Positions 1-5,639 of a stretch of 7,738 nt of DNA are shown here, piece by piece. How positions within the stretch are numbered: position 1 is the first letter of the stretch; every line of letters begins with the position of its first letter. The notes beneath the pieces were generated by a model, which saw only the letters and a list, made by a program, of their open reading frames with translations, was not told the DNA's origin and made no database searches. Both the position numbers and the translations under genes were made by a program. Source of the DNA: an uncultured Sphingomonadales bacterium (GTDB taxonomy: Bacteria; Pseudomonadota; Alphaproteobacteria; Sphingomonadales; Sphingomonadaceae); NCBI GenBank assembly GCA_903893935.1, contig CAITOD010000249.1, positions 1-7,738 of the forward strand. Reading direction: 5' to 3'.

Positions 1-1
1 C

Positions 2-217
2 AATGTGCGGCTGTTCGCCGATCTGGGGCGCATGCCGAGCGTGGTGAAGAAATACAAATTCCTCAAAGACACGCGGTTGTCGTTTGCGATCAACAATCTG
101 TTCGACGGCATCCAGAAAGTGACCGACAGCACCGGCGCAACGCCGTTGCGCTATCAGCCGGGCTATGTCGATCCGGTCGGCCGGTTGTTCAGGCTGGAAC
201 TGCGCAAGCAGTTCTAG
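2..217 (+). CDS. TonB-dependent receptor, C-terminal fragment (5' end outside window)
   Basis: This is the last 71 codons of a gene that begins left of the window; the frame is open from base 2 and ends at TAG 215-217. The sequence reads as the final beta-strands of a TonB-dependent outer-membrane receptor. LSFAINNLFD is the classic penultimate-strand motif of these barrels (family pattern: x-hydrophobic-x-NLFD). It is followed by a loop and the closing strand GRLFRLELRKQF. The protein ends in phenylalanine, the usual C-terminal signal for BAM-mediated insertion of barrels. Such receptors import siderophores, vitamin B12 or oligosaccharides and are very numerous in sphingomonads; the substrate cannot be told from this fragment. 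The in-frame GTG at base 5 is internal and not a start. The family assignment is strong, and only the ligand is unknown. Confidence 0.88.
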   Translation, partial: NVRLFADLGRMPSVVKKYKFLKDTRLSFAINNLFDGIQKVTDSTGATPLRYQPGYVDPVGRLFRLELRKQF

Positions 218-271
218 GCTGGGTGTGGGCAGACAAATTCCGTGGGAATGAAACTCGCCCCCCAATCCTTC

Positions 272-376
272 GTCATTCCCGCGAAGGCGGGAATCCGGCA
301 GCAACCTCGCGTCGAGAACCAGCTTTAGGGTATTGCGGCCCGCTCGGCACTGGATTCCCGCCTTCGCGGGAATGAC
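272..376. repeat. REPIN-like element: two inverted copies of a small palindromic repeat
   Basis: Bases 272-296 and 352-376 are perfect 25-bp reverse complements separated by 55 bp. Each arm is itself a hairpin: ATTCCCGC, loop GAAG, GCGGGAAT (an 8-bp perfect stem). The nested arrangement of two small palindromes in inverted orientation is that of a REP doublet (REPIN). These are non-autonomous elements spread between genes by RAYT (TnpA-REP) transposases in many proteobacteria. The GTCATTCCCGCG...GCGGGAATCC consensus is a common interspersed repeat of this kind. It lies between two converging genes, where it could also act as a transcript 3'-end stabiliser or weak bidirectional terminator. There is no T-tract, so I do not call it a rho-independent terminator. 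The repeat structure is seen directly; the REPIN classification is inferred. Confidence 0.8.
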
Positions 377-384
377 ATTAGGCT

Positions 385-777
385 CTAGACCCGCCGGCCC
401 TGTACGAAATCGCGCGCGCGGCGCATGCTTTGCTGCTTTTCCAGCATCTGGAAATGGTCGTGGATCGTGCGCAGGCGGACGACCTGGGCTTTGGCCAGCG
501 GCCGGTCGAACGAAACGCCAAAGCGCGAACCCTGCCGCCACACGACTTTGCCGAACACCTCGACGCCTTGCGCGATCAGCACCACATCATCGCCGATCGG
601 TGGAGCCATGCCGGCTACGGTGGCGCAAGCGCCGGTCTGCGACAGATCTTCAAAGCGGCAGGGTTCGTGGCCGGTGATCAGCACCGCCTTGCCGGGCAGC
701 GCCAGCCGCACGCGCGCTGTCTTGCGCCGCCCGATCGGCATGGCTTCGTCGGAAAAATGAAAGACATGCGTGCCCAT
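385..777 (-). CDS. PilZ-domain protein, probable c-di-GMP receptor
   Basis: This is a 130-residue cytoplasmic protein of single-PilZ-domain size. Both parts of the c-di-GMP-binding signature are present. The RxxxR motif is at residues 18-22 (RRKTAR region). The D/NxSxxG motif is at 44-49 (DLSQTG). Beta-strands follow, ending in GKVVWRQGSRFGVSFDRPL (76-94), the usual end of the PilZ barrel. A basic helical tail (about 100-130, MRRARDF...RR) closes the protein. PilZ proteins pass on c-di-GMP levels to motility, exopolysaccharide or cell-cycle targets; the partner here is unknown. I chose ATG 777. A GTG at 831 would add 18 residues unlike the family, and ATG 741 would leave only five residues before the RxxxR motif. 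No good Shine-Dalgarno precedes 777. It converges on the TonB receptor gene and diverges from uvrC, so it appears monocistronic. Confidence 0.85.
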   Translation of the reverse strand: MGTHVFHFSDEAMPIGRRKTARVRLALPGKAVLITGHEPCRFEDLSQTGACATVAGMAPPIGDDVVLIAQGVEVFGKVVWRQGSRFGVSFDRPLAKAQVVRLRTIHDHFQMLEKQQSMRRARDFVQGRRV

Positions 778-892
778 TCGCAGACTATACCAAGGCTTGG
801 TTAAAATAGTGTCATAATCCGCCGCTTGCACGAAAACGCGGGCATAACGCGCGTCTGGTCAAGCCCCTTGCAAATGCCTATCTGGGCGCCAG
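778..892. promoter_or_regulatory. Divergent pilZ/uvrC intergenic region with promoter-like AT-rich core
   Basis: This 115-bp spacer separates the divergent pilZ-domain gene and uvrC and contains a rare AT-rich patch (about 797-818) in otherwise GC-rich DNA. On the minus strand TATAGT (789-784) resembles a -10 box ending six bases before the ATG at 777, and ATGACA (815-810) resembles a -35 box, but the 20-nt spacing is long. On the plus strand CATAAT (813-818) is the best -10 candidate for uvrC, with no clear -35. No strong ribosome-binding site precedes uvrC ATG 893. The boxes are matched by eye only. Confidence 0.3.
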
Positions 893-2914
893 ATGGCCCG
901 CTCCCGCTCTTCCGGCTCCGACGATCCTGCCGACAGCGCATCGGGCACGCGCGCGCCTGCAGGGTCGTTGACTACGTCGCTTGGCGCGGGCCGGACTTCG
1001 CCGCATGGCGCGGACCGCTTCAACGAGGAACAGGCGACTTATGCGGTGCGCGGCGCCGACCAGCCCGATCTCGATCGCGGCGTGGCGGTGATCCGCGAAG
1101 TCTTGGCCACGCTCAAGCCCGTGCCCGGCGTCTACCGCATGAACGATGCGCGCGGCGAAGCGCTTTATGTCGGCAAGGCGCGCGCGCTGCGCAATCGCGT
1201 GGCCAACTATGTCCAGGTCGATCGGCTGCCCAACCGCTTGCGCCGCATGGTCAGCCTTACGCGCACGATGACGATTGTCACCACCGCATCCGAAGCCGAT
1301 GCGCTGCTGCTCGAAGCGCAGCTGATCAAGCGCTATCGCCCCGCCTACAATGTGCTGCTGCGCGACGACAAGTCGTTTCCGTTCATCCTGTTGCGCTCCG
1401 ATCATGCTTATCCGCGGATCATGAAGCACCGTGGCGCGCGGCGCGCGGCGGGCAATTATTACGGGCCGTTCGCCAGCGCCGGATCGGTCAACACGACGAT
1501 CAACGCGTTGCAGAAGCTGTTTCTGCTGCGCAGTTGCAACGACGGCTTCATGGCGCGGCGCGACCGACCTTGCCTGCTCTACCAGATCAAGCGCTGCAGC
1601 GCGCCGTGCGTGGGGCGCATCGACGAAGCGGCTTATGCCGATCTGGTGCGCCAGGCGCGCGATTTCCTCGGCGGGCGATCGAGCGCAGTGCAGCGCGAAA
1701 TCGAGGCGCAGATGGCGCAGGCCGCCGAAGCGCTCGATTACGAACGCGCCGCAGTGCTGCGCGACCGGCTGCGCGCGGCGACGTTCATCCAGGGCAGCCA
1801 GGCGATCAATGCCGAAGGCGTGGGCAATGCCGATGTCTTCGCGGTGGCGGTGCGCGGCGGCCAGGTCGCGATCCAGGCATTTTTCATTCGCGGCGGGCAG
1901 AACTGGGGCCATCGCGCGTTTTTTCCGGCGCACACCGAAGACCACGACGAAGCCGAAGTGCTGACGCTGTTCCTCGCGCAGTTTTACGAGGAAGTGCCGC
2001 CGCCGCGGCTGATTCTGGTCGATCGCGATCTGCCCGAGGCCGAATTGCTGGCCGAGGCGCTGCATGGCGCGGCCGGCGGCAAAGTCGAAATCTCGGTGCC
2101 GCAGCGCGGCGATCGGCGCCGGCTGATGGAACAGGCGCAGCGCAATGCCGACGAAGCACTCGAACGCCGCCAGGCCGAAACCGGATCGCGCGCCAAAGTG
2201 TTCCGCGAACTCGCCGAATTTCTCGAACTGGGCGAACCGCCCGATCGCATCGAGATTTACGACAACAGCCATATCATGGGCACCAATGCGGTGGGCGCGA
2301 TGGTGGTCGCCGGGCCCGAAGGGTTCCGCAAGGCGCAGTACCGCAAGTTCAACATCAAGCGCCCCGAAACCGAACCGGGCGATGACTTTGCGATGATGCG
2401 CGAAGTGATGCAGCGGCGGTTTGCGCGCGCGCAGGAGGAAGATCCCGACCGTGATCGCGGCCTGTGGCCCGATCTCGTGCTGATCGATGGCGGCAAAGGC
2501 CAGATGACCGCGGTGCGCGAAACGCTCGAGCAGCTGGGAATCGAGGATCTGGCGCTGGTCGCGGTGTCCAAAGGCCCCGATCGCAACGCCGGGCGCGAGC
2601 ATTTTCATTTTCCCGACGGGCGCGAAAAGCTGCTCCCGCCGGGCTCGCCGGTGCTGTTCTATCTGCAGCAAGTGCGCGACGAGGCGCACCGGTTTGCGAT
2701 CGGCGCGCACCGCGCCAAGCGCAGCCGCGCGATCACCGCCAGCCCGCTCGACGAAGTGCCGGGGATCGGCCCGGCGCGCAAACGCGCGCTGCTGCTCCAT
2801 TTCGGCACCGCCGGCAAAGTGCGCGCGGCGAGCCTCGAAGACTTGCAGCGTGCGCCCGGGGTCAGCGCGGGCGTGGCGCAAGTGGTCTACGATTTCTATC
2901 ACCCGGCTGGCTGA
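893..2914 (+). CDS. uvrC: UvrABC nucleotide excision repair endonuclease subunit C
   Basis: UvrC (673 aa) makes the 3' and 5' incisions around bulky DNA lesions after UvrA/UvrB recognition. All domains are present. The GIY-YIG nuclease runs from about 77 to 155, with GVY 79-81, YVG 92-94, R100 and a probable catalytic E141 in LLLEAQLIK. The cysteine-rich segment has C215, C227, C235 and C239. The UvrB-interacting UVR helix pair is about 264-298. The RNase H-like nuclease has D457 in YDNSH, D497/D498, D532 in LIDGGKGQ and H599 in DEAHRFAI. The tandem helix-hairpin-helix DNA-binding domain is about 618-670 (VPGIGPARK, APGVSAG). The cysteine spacing (CX11CX7CX3C) equals that of the [4Fe-4S] ligands reported for E. 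coli UvrC. About 60 residues precede the nuclease: a disordered Ser/Ala/Gly stretch (1-40), then DRFNEE...DLDRG, which looks sphingomonad-typical. The start could lie slightly downstream, but no in-frame ATG exists before the nuclease domain. Confidence 0.97.
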   Translation: MARSRSSGSDDPADSASGTRAPAGSLTTSLGAGRTSPHGADRFNEEQATYAVRGADQPDLDRGVAVIREVLATLKPVPGVYRMNDARGEALYVGKARALRNRVANYVQVDRLPNRLRRMVSLTRTMTIVTTASEADALLLEAQLIKRYRPAYNVLLRDDKSFPFILLRSDHAYPRIMKHRGARRAAGNYYGPFASAGSVNTTINALQKLFLLRSCNDGFMARRDRPCLLYQIKRCSAPCVGRIDEAAYADLVRQARDFLGGRSSAVQREIEAQMAQAAEALDYERAAVLRDRLRAATFIQGSQAINAEGVGNADVFAVAVRGGQVAIQAFFIRGGQNWGHRAFFPAHTEDHDEAEVLTLFLAQFYEEVPPPRLILVDRDLPEAELLAEALHGAAGGKVEISVPQRGDRRRLMEQAQRNADEALERRQAETGSRAKVFRELAEFLELGEPPDRIEIYDNSHIMGTNAVGAMVVAGPEGFRKAQYRKFNIKRPETEPGDDFAMMREVMQRRFARAQEEDPDRDRGLWPDLVLIDGGKGQMTAVRETLEQLGIEDLALVAVSKGPDRNAGREHFHFPDGREKLLPPGSPVLFYLQQVRDEAHRFAIGAHRAKRSRAITASPLDEVPGIGPARKRALLLHFGTAGKVRAASLEDLQRAPGVSAGVAQVVYDFYHPAG

Positions 2915-2927
2915 CGCGAGTCGCTTG

Positions 2928-2957
2928 AAGCGCGCGCCGCTACGGGGTGCGCCGCTT
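2928..2957 (+). terminator. Possible hairpin downstream of uvrC
   Basis: AAGCG-C-GCGC (2928-2937, with C2933 bulged) can pair with GCGCCGCTT (2949-2957) to give a 9-bp GC-rich stem with an 11-nt loop, 13 bases after the uvrC stop. The following bases (GTCCCGATTTGAT) have no real U-tract. It is therefore either a weak or factor-assisted terminator, or simply a chance fold in GC-rich DNA. Confidence 0.3.
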
Positions 2958-3012
2958 GTCCCGATTTGATACAGGTGCGCATAAGTTCGCGCCAGTCTGC
3001 ACCGCACATCCG

Positions 3013-3078
3013 ACCAGGCGTGCAGAAATTAAGATTCGGGTAACGCCATCCTTTCAACTGCGCGACACCACGCCTGGT
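3013..3078. repeat. 10-bp perfect inverted repeat upstream of the secreted-protein operon
   Basis: ACCAGGCGTG at 3013-3022 is the exact reverse complement of CACGCCTGGT at 3069-3078, with a 46-bp spacer. It ends 32 bp before the ATG at 3111 and abuts the only -10-like box in the gap. It may be a paired regulator site or a stem in the leader region. Function is not known, and chance occurrence is possible. Confidence 0.4.
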
Positions 3079-3100
3079 TATGCTTGGGCAACACGCGGGT

Positions 3101-3107
3101 GGAGGGG
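3101..3107 (+). promoter_or_regulatory. Strong Shine-Dalgarno deciding the start at 3111
   Basis: GGAGGGG lies 3 nt before ATG 3111 (the GGAGG core is 5 nt away). This makes 3111 the start rather than the in-frame TTG at 3084, and it also restores a normal signal peptide at the N-terminus. Confidence 0.8.
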
Positions 3108-3110
3108 CCA

Positions 3111-4151
3111 ATGCCTGAGTTGATCCGGAATCTCACTGCAACATGCCGGGCGTCGGCCCGGCTGCTGGCTTGCGCGACGCTGGCGACTGCGGCCGCGCTG
3201 CCGAACGCCCCGGCCGTGGCACAATCGGCCGTCGCCACCGGCGCTGGCACGCCGTTCGAACTGGCCTTCTGGCAATCGATCGACAGCAGCAACAGCGTCG
3301 CGTTGTACGAAGCCTATCTGGCGCGCTTCCCCACCGGCACGTTTGCCGAAATCGCGCGTGCCAAGGCCACCGCCTTGCGGCTGCATGCCGCGCCCGCGGT
3401 TGCGGCCCCGACGCCGCCACTCACCGTTCCGGTTGCCGACCCCGCGCCACCGGCCACGATGTTCCCCCCGCTCGCATCACCGGTGCCCGCTTCACCGGTG
3501 CCCGCTTCACCGGTGCCCGCTTCACCGGTGCCCGCTTCATCGCTGCCCGCAGCGCCATCGCCGATGCCGCCGCCGGCCCCCGCCGCGCTCGACTATGCGC
3601 AAGTCGATGCGCAACCGGCAGCAGCTGCCGCTCCGGCAGAAACCTCTGCACCCGCCGCACCGGGCGGGACAATGGGGCAATTGCTTGCCGCGCTGGCCAA
3701 TAGCCAGGCCAGTGGTGACCAGACCGGCAATCAGGCGCCGGCTGCACCGCCCGCTTATGATCCACCGCGCACGCAAAATCCCGGCTTTGCCCTGCCGCCG
3801 CAACCCGCACTGTCGCCGGTGGCCAATGTCACCTTGCCGCCGGCGTTCTGTTCGATCGAGGCGCGCAATGCGTTTCATGCCAATGTCTATGTGCCCGCAG
3901 TCAGCGCGGCCAAGCGCAACAACGATGCGGCGATTGGCTATATGCACCAGTTGCAATCGCTCTATGACCAGTACCAGCTGAGCCACGACCCGGCCACTAC
4001 CGGGGCAATCGCTTCTGCGGCGCGCCAGTATCAGCAGCTCGCGCAGACGACGTATTCGATGCAAGCGTCGCTGGTGCGCGAGTTTCCGCTGCTGATGGCG
4101 GTGCCGGTGGTGCCGTGCGCGCATCTGGCGCAGGGTAGCTACGGCCAGTGA
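3111..4151 (+). CDS. Exported protein of unknown function with Pro/Ala-rich repeat linker
   Basis: This is a 346-residue protein not assigned to a named family. Residues 1-37 are a Sec signal peptide (positively charged start, Ala/Leu core, cleavage likely after PAVA), so it should act in the periplasm or outside. Residues 49-89 (FELAFWQSIDSS...YLARFPTGTFAEIARAKA) match a short helical motif, FWxSI...Y(L)xxFPxGxFAxLA, that I know from exported or caspase-like alphaproteobacterial proteins. Residues 93-245 are a disordered Pro/Ala linker including four exact SPVPA repeats (123-142). The C-terminal part (246-346) is predicted helical, rich in Gln/Tyr and bounded by C247 and C336, which may form a disulphide. 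A linker this long suggests a spacer across the periplasm or peptidoglycan. The stop overlaps the start of the next gene (GTGA), so the two are probably co-translated. The protein could be an envelope-stress or cell-wall-associated factor, but the sequence does not show which. Confidence 0.8.
   Translation: MPELIRNLTATCRASARLLACATLATAAALPNAPAVAQSAVATGAGTPFELAFWQSIDSSNSVALYEAYLARFPTGTFAEIARAKATALRLHAAPAVAAPTPPLTVPVADPAPPATMFPPLASPVPASPVPASPVPASPVPASSLPAAPSPMPPPAPAALDYAQVDAQPAAAAAPAETSAPAAPGGTMGQLLAALANSQASGDQTGNQAPAAPPAYDPPRTQNPGFALPPQPALSPVANVTLPPAFCSIEARNAFHANVYVPAVSAAKRNNDAAIGYMHQLQSLYDQYQLSHDPATTGAIASAARQYQQLAQTTYSMQASLVREFPLLMAVPVVPCAHLAQGSYGQ
3477..3551 (+). repeat. 15-bp in-frame tandem repeat (VNTR-like), 4 perfect copies plus 1 degenerate
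   Basis: The unit TCACCGGTGCCCGCT is repeated exactly at 3477-3491, 3492-3506, 3507-3521 and 3522-3536, followed by a copy with three differences at 3537-3551 (TCATCGCTGCCCGCA). The unit is five codons (Ser-Pro-Val-Pro-Ala), so copy-number changes keep the frame and only lengthen or shorten the Pro/Ala linker. The perfect identity of four copies, including synonymous sites, points to recent expansion by slippage or unequal recombination. Confidence 0.95.
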
Positions 4152-4660
4152 GCGCGGACGTTCGCCGACGGGCGCGGATCGCCGCGCTGCTCGCGGCGGG
4201 GCTCGCGCTTGGCGGGGTGGATTGCGCGCGCGCCGCCTGCATCGATCCGCCCGTTGTCGGCGCTGCCCGGCTGCACGAATTTTCGACACTGATGATGGAT
4301 GTGTCGCTGCGTTGCAGCCTGGTCGGCGTGCCGATGCGGCCCCATTTCGAAGCAATGACCGCCGCGCATCAAAGCCTGTTCGACGCGGCGGTGAACAGGT
4401 TGCAGAGCTTTTTCGCCAGTGGCGGCGTCGCGGCAGACCAGCACGGCGGGCTCTATGACCGCTATGCGACGATGGTGGCCAACCGCTATGGCGGCGGCAG
4501 CACCAGCGTGGCCACCTGTCGCACATTCGATGCGATCGTGGTCGAACTGGCGCGCGCCAACGACGGCGGGCGCACGCTGGCGATGGTTGCGCAAGCGATG
4601 ATCGCGCACCCGCTGCTCGAACGCGCTACGTGCCCGGCTTTGGTGCGATCGGGCGAATAA
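4148..4660 (+). CDS. Small secreted Cys-rich protein of unknown function
   Basis: This is a 170-residue exported protein. Residues 1-29 form a signal peptide (RRRAR, Ala/Leu core, ARA|AC cleavage). C26 precedes the cleavage site without a lipobox, so it is not a clear lipoprotein. The mature part (about 140 aa) is mostly helical with four cysteines, C31, C56, C124 and C162, enough for two disulphides. The pattern C...AARLHEF.TLMM.V.LRC (31-56), ...F...GG...LYDRY.T..ANRYG (89-115) and later C124 matches, from memory, a family of small secreted proteins common in sphingomonads. Databases sometimes label these S-adenosyl-L-homocysteine hydrolase. That name cannot be right for this protein: it is far too short and has no Rossmann fold or NAD site. 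The GTG start overlaps the upstream TGA by four bases, with only a weak ribosome-binding site, implying translational coupling. The 3' end overlaps tesB. Confidence 0.8.
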   Translation: MSADVRRRARIAALLAAGLALGGVDCARAACIDPPVVGAARLHEFSTLMMDVSLRCSLVGVPMRPHFEAMTAAHQSLFDAAVNRLQSFFASGGVAADQHGGLYDRYATMVANRYGGGSTSVATCRTFDAIVVELARANDGGRTLAMVAQAMIAHPLLERATCPALVRSGE

Positions 4661-5519
4661 GCCCTTCCTGCGCGACGCTGGCGACGTGGCGCCCGTCGCG
4701 GGTAAAGATCCGCCCCCGGTTAAACCCGCGCGCGCGCCCCGCCCAGGGGCTGTCGCAGGCATAGAGCAGCCATTCGTCGGCGCGCACATCGTCGTGGAAC
4801 CACAGCGCGTGATCGAGGCTGACACCCATGACGGTGCCCAGAATCCAGCTGAGGCCGTGCGGCAGGGTGCACGTGCCGAGCAGGCTCATGTCGCTCGCAT
4901 AGGCCAGCACCGCGCGATGCACGCGCGGATCGTCGGGCAGCGGCGCCACGGTGCGAAACCAGGTGTGCGACCGCGCCGCGCGCGGCTCGGGGTTCATCCA
5001 GTGGCGCGCTTCGACCGGGCGCAGCTCGATCGGACGCGGGCGCAGCATCAGCGCGCGTTTTTCGGGCGGCAGGCGGTGCACATGTTCGGCGCGCAGATCG
5101 GCTTCGCTGGACAAGTCTTCGGGGGGCGGCACTTGCGGCATTGCATCGGCATGGTGCGGCCCGGCTTCGCGGCGATGGAACGAGGCGAGCATGGTCAGGA
5201 TCGGCTTGTCCGACTGGCTCGCCACCACGCGGCGGTTGGCAAAGCTGCCCCCGTCGAGGTCGCGCAGCACCGCCAGGTCCAGCGTCTGCTGCTCGTCGCC
5301 GCCGCGCAAAAAATAGGCGTGCAGCGAATGCACCGGACGATCGGGCGCGACCGTGCGCTCGGCCGCCACCAGCGCCTGCGCAATCACTTGCCCGCCAAAC
5401 ATGCGGCCCACGCCATCGCCGCGATTGTGCCCGACAAACCGGTCGCCTTGCGCCGTATCGATGTCGAGCAGGCGCAACAGGCTGGCAACAAGCGCCGCAG
5501 GGCTGGGGTCGATCGTCAT
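4626..5519 (-). CDS. tesB: Acyl-CoA thioesterase II
   Basis: This 297-residue cytoplasmic enzyme hydrolyses acyl-CoA (typically medium- to long-chain, also 3-hydroxyacyl-CoA) to free fatty acid and CoA. It matches E. coli TesB (286 aa) along its whole length as two fused hot-dog domains. The N-terminal domain has GRMFGGQVIAQAL (38-50), VHSLHAYFLRGGD (63-75) and SFANRRVVA (92-100). The C-terminal domain has YASDMSLL (207-214), SLDHALWFH (234-242) and VAQEGLIR (282-289). The catalytic triad of E. coli (Asp204, Thr228, Gln278) maps with identical spacing to D210, S234 and Q284, so Thr is replaced by Ser, which keeps the hydroxyl. I chose ATG 5519 because the N-terminus then aligns with the family; an upstream GTG (5585) would add 22 unrelated residues. 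It stands alone, diverging from the toxin-antitoxin operon and converging with the secreted-protein operon. Confidence 0.95.
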   Translation of the reverse strand: MTIDPSPAALVASLLRLLDIDTAQGDRFVGHNRGDGVGRMFGGQVIAQALVAAERTVAPDRPVHSLHAYFLRGGDEQQTLDLAVLRDLDGGSFANRRVVASQSDKPILTMLASFHRREAGPHHADAMPQVPPPEDLSSEADLRAEHVHRLPPEKRALMLRPRPIELRPVEARHWMNPEPRAARSHTWFRTVAPLPDDPRVHRAVLAYASDMSLLGTCTLPHGLSWILGTVMGVSLDHALWFHDDVRADEWLLYACDSPWAGRARGFNRGRIFTRDGRHVASVAQEGLIRPIAPKPGT

Positions 5520-5591
5520 GCCGCGCCTGATGGCGCGACCCGCCGCACCCGTCAATGCGGTATGGCCGCGCCGAACGCCACACACGAGGAC

Positions 5592-5620
5592 TTGCGCGGG
5601 CTGACCTGATTAGCTATATA
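5592..5620 (+). promoter_or_regulatory. Probable promoter of the toxin-antitoxin operon
   Basis: TTGCGC (5592-5597) and TATATA (5615-5620), separated by 17 bp, are a plausible -35/-10 pair. Transcription would begin near 5627, giving a leader of only about a dozen bases that still includes the AAGGAG ribosome-binding site. The -10 sits inside the palindromic operator, as expected for an autoregulated module. Matched by eye. Confidence 0.45.
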
Positions 5621-5629
5621 CTTAGCTAA
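5610..5629. promoter_or_regulatory. Palindromic operator of the Phd/PIN module
   Basis: TTAGCTA (5610-5616) and TAGCTAA (5623-5629) form a 7-bp inverted repeat with a 6-bp spacer; each half also contains the self-palindromic hexamer TAGCTA, 12 bp apart. It overlaps the presumed -10 box and ends next to the ribosome-binding site. Phd-family antitoxins typically bind such paired palindromes and repress their own operon, with conditional cooperativity from the toxin. The symmetry is seen directly; repressor binding is inferred. Confidence 0.65.
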
Positions 5630-5639
5630 GGAGTGTCCA

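Larger units (their letters stand above)
2915..3110. other. Intergenic region between uvrC and the secreted-protein operon
   Basis: This 196-bp stretch has no credible ORF. It holds a GC-rich hairpin just after uvrC (2928-2957), a 10-bp inverted repeat (3013-3022 and 3069-3078) and a weak -10-like TATGCT (3080-3085) upstream of the next gene. The promoter of the downstream operon probably lies here, but no convincing -35/-10 pair could be assigned. Confidence 0.5.

Noticed and set aside
826..2385. 519-codon plus-strand open frame overlapping uvrC
   Set aside because: Another frame of uvrC; the product is Arg/Ala-rich low complexity without motifs.
878..3007. 709-codon open frame on the minus strand opposite uvrC
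   Set aside because: It is the antisense shadow of a high-GC gene. Its translation is Arg/Ala/His-rich with no recognisable domain, whereas the plus strand encodes complete UvrC.
3084..3110. TTG 3084 as start of the first secreted protein
   Set aside because: The GGAGGGG site directly before ATG 3111 and a normal signal peptide from that ATG favour 3111.
3477..3551. Short-spaced repeats as a possible CRISPR array
   Set aside because: The copies are contiguous 15-bp units with no spacers, in frame within a gene, so this is a tandem repeat.
3537..4526. 329-codon minus-strand open frame opposite the secreted-protein genes
   Set aside because: Arg-rich translation typical of antisense in GC-rich DNA. 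The plus-strand frames have signal peptides, a strong ribosome-binding site and a stop-start overlap.
4686..5609. 307-codon plus-strand open frame opposite tesB
   Set aside because: Mirror of a clearly coding tesB frame with all catalytic residues; the antisense product has no family features.
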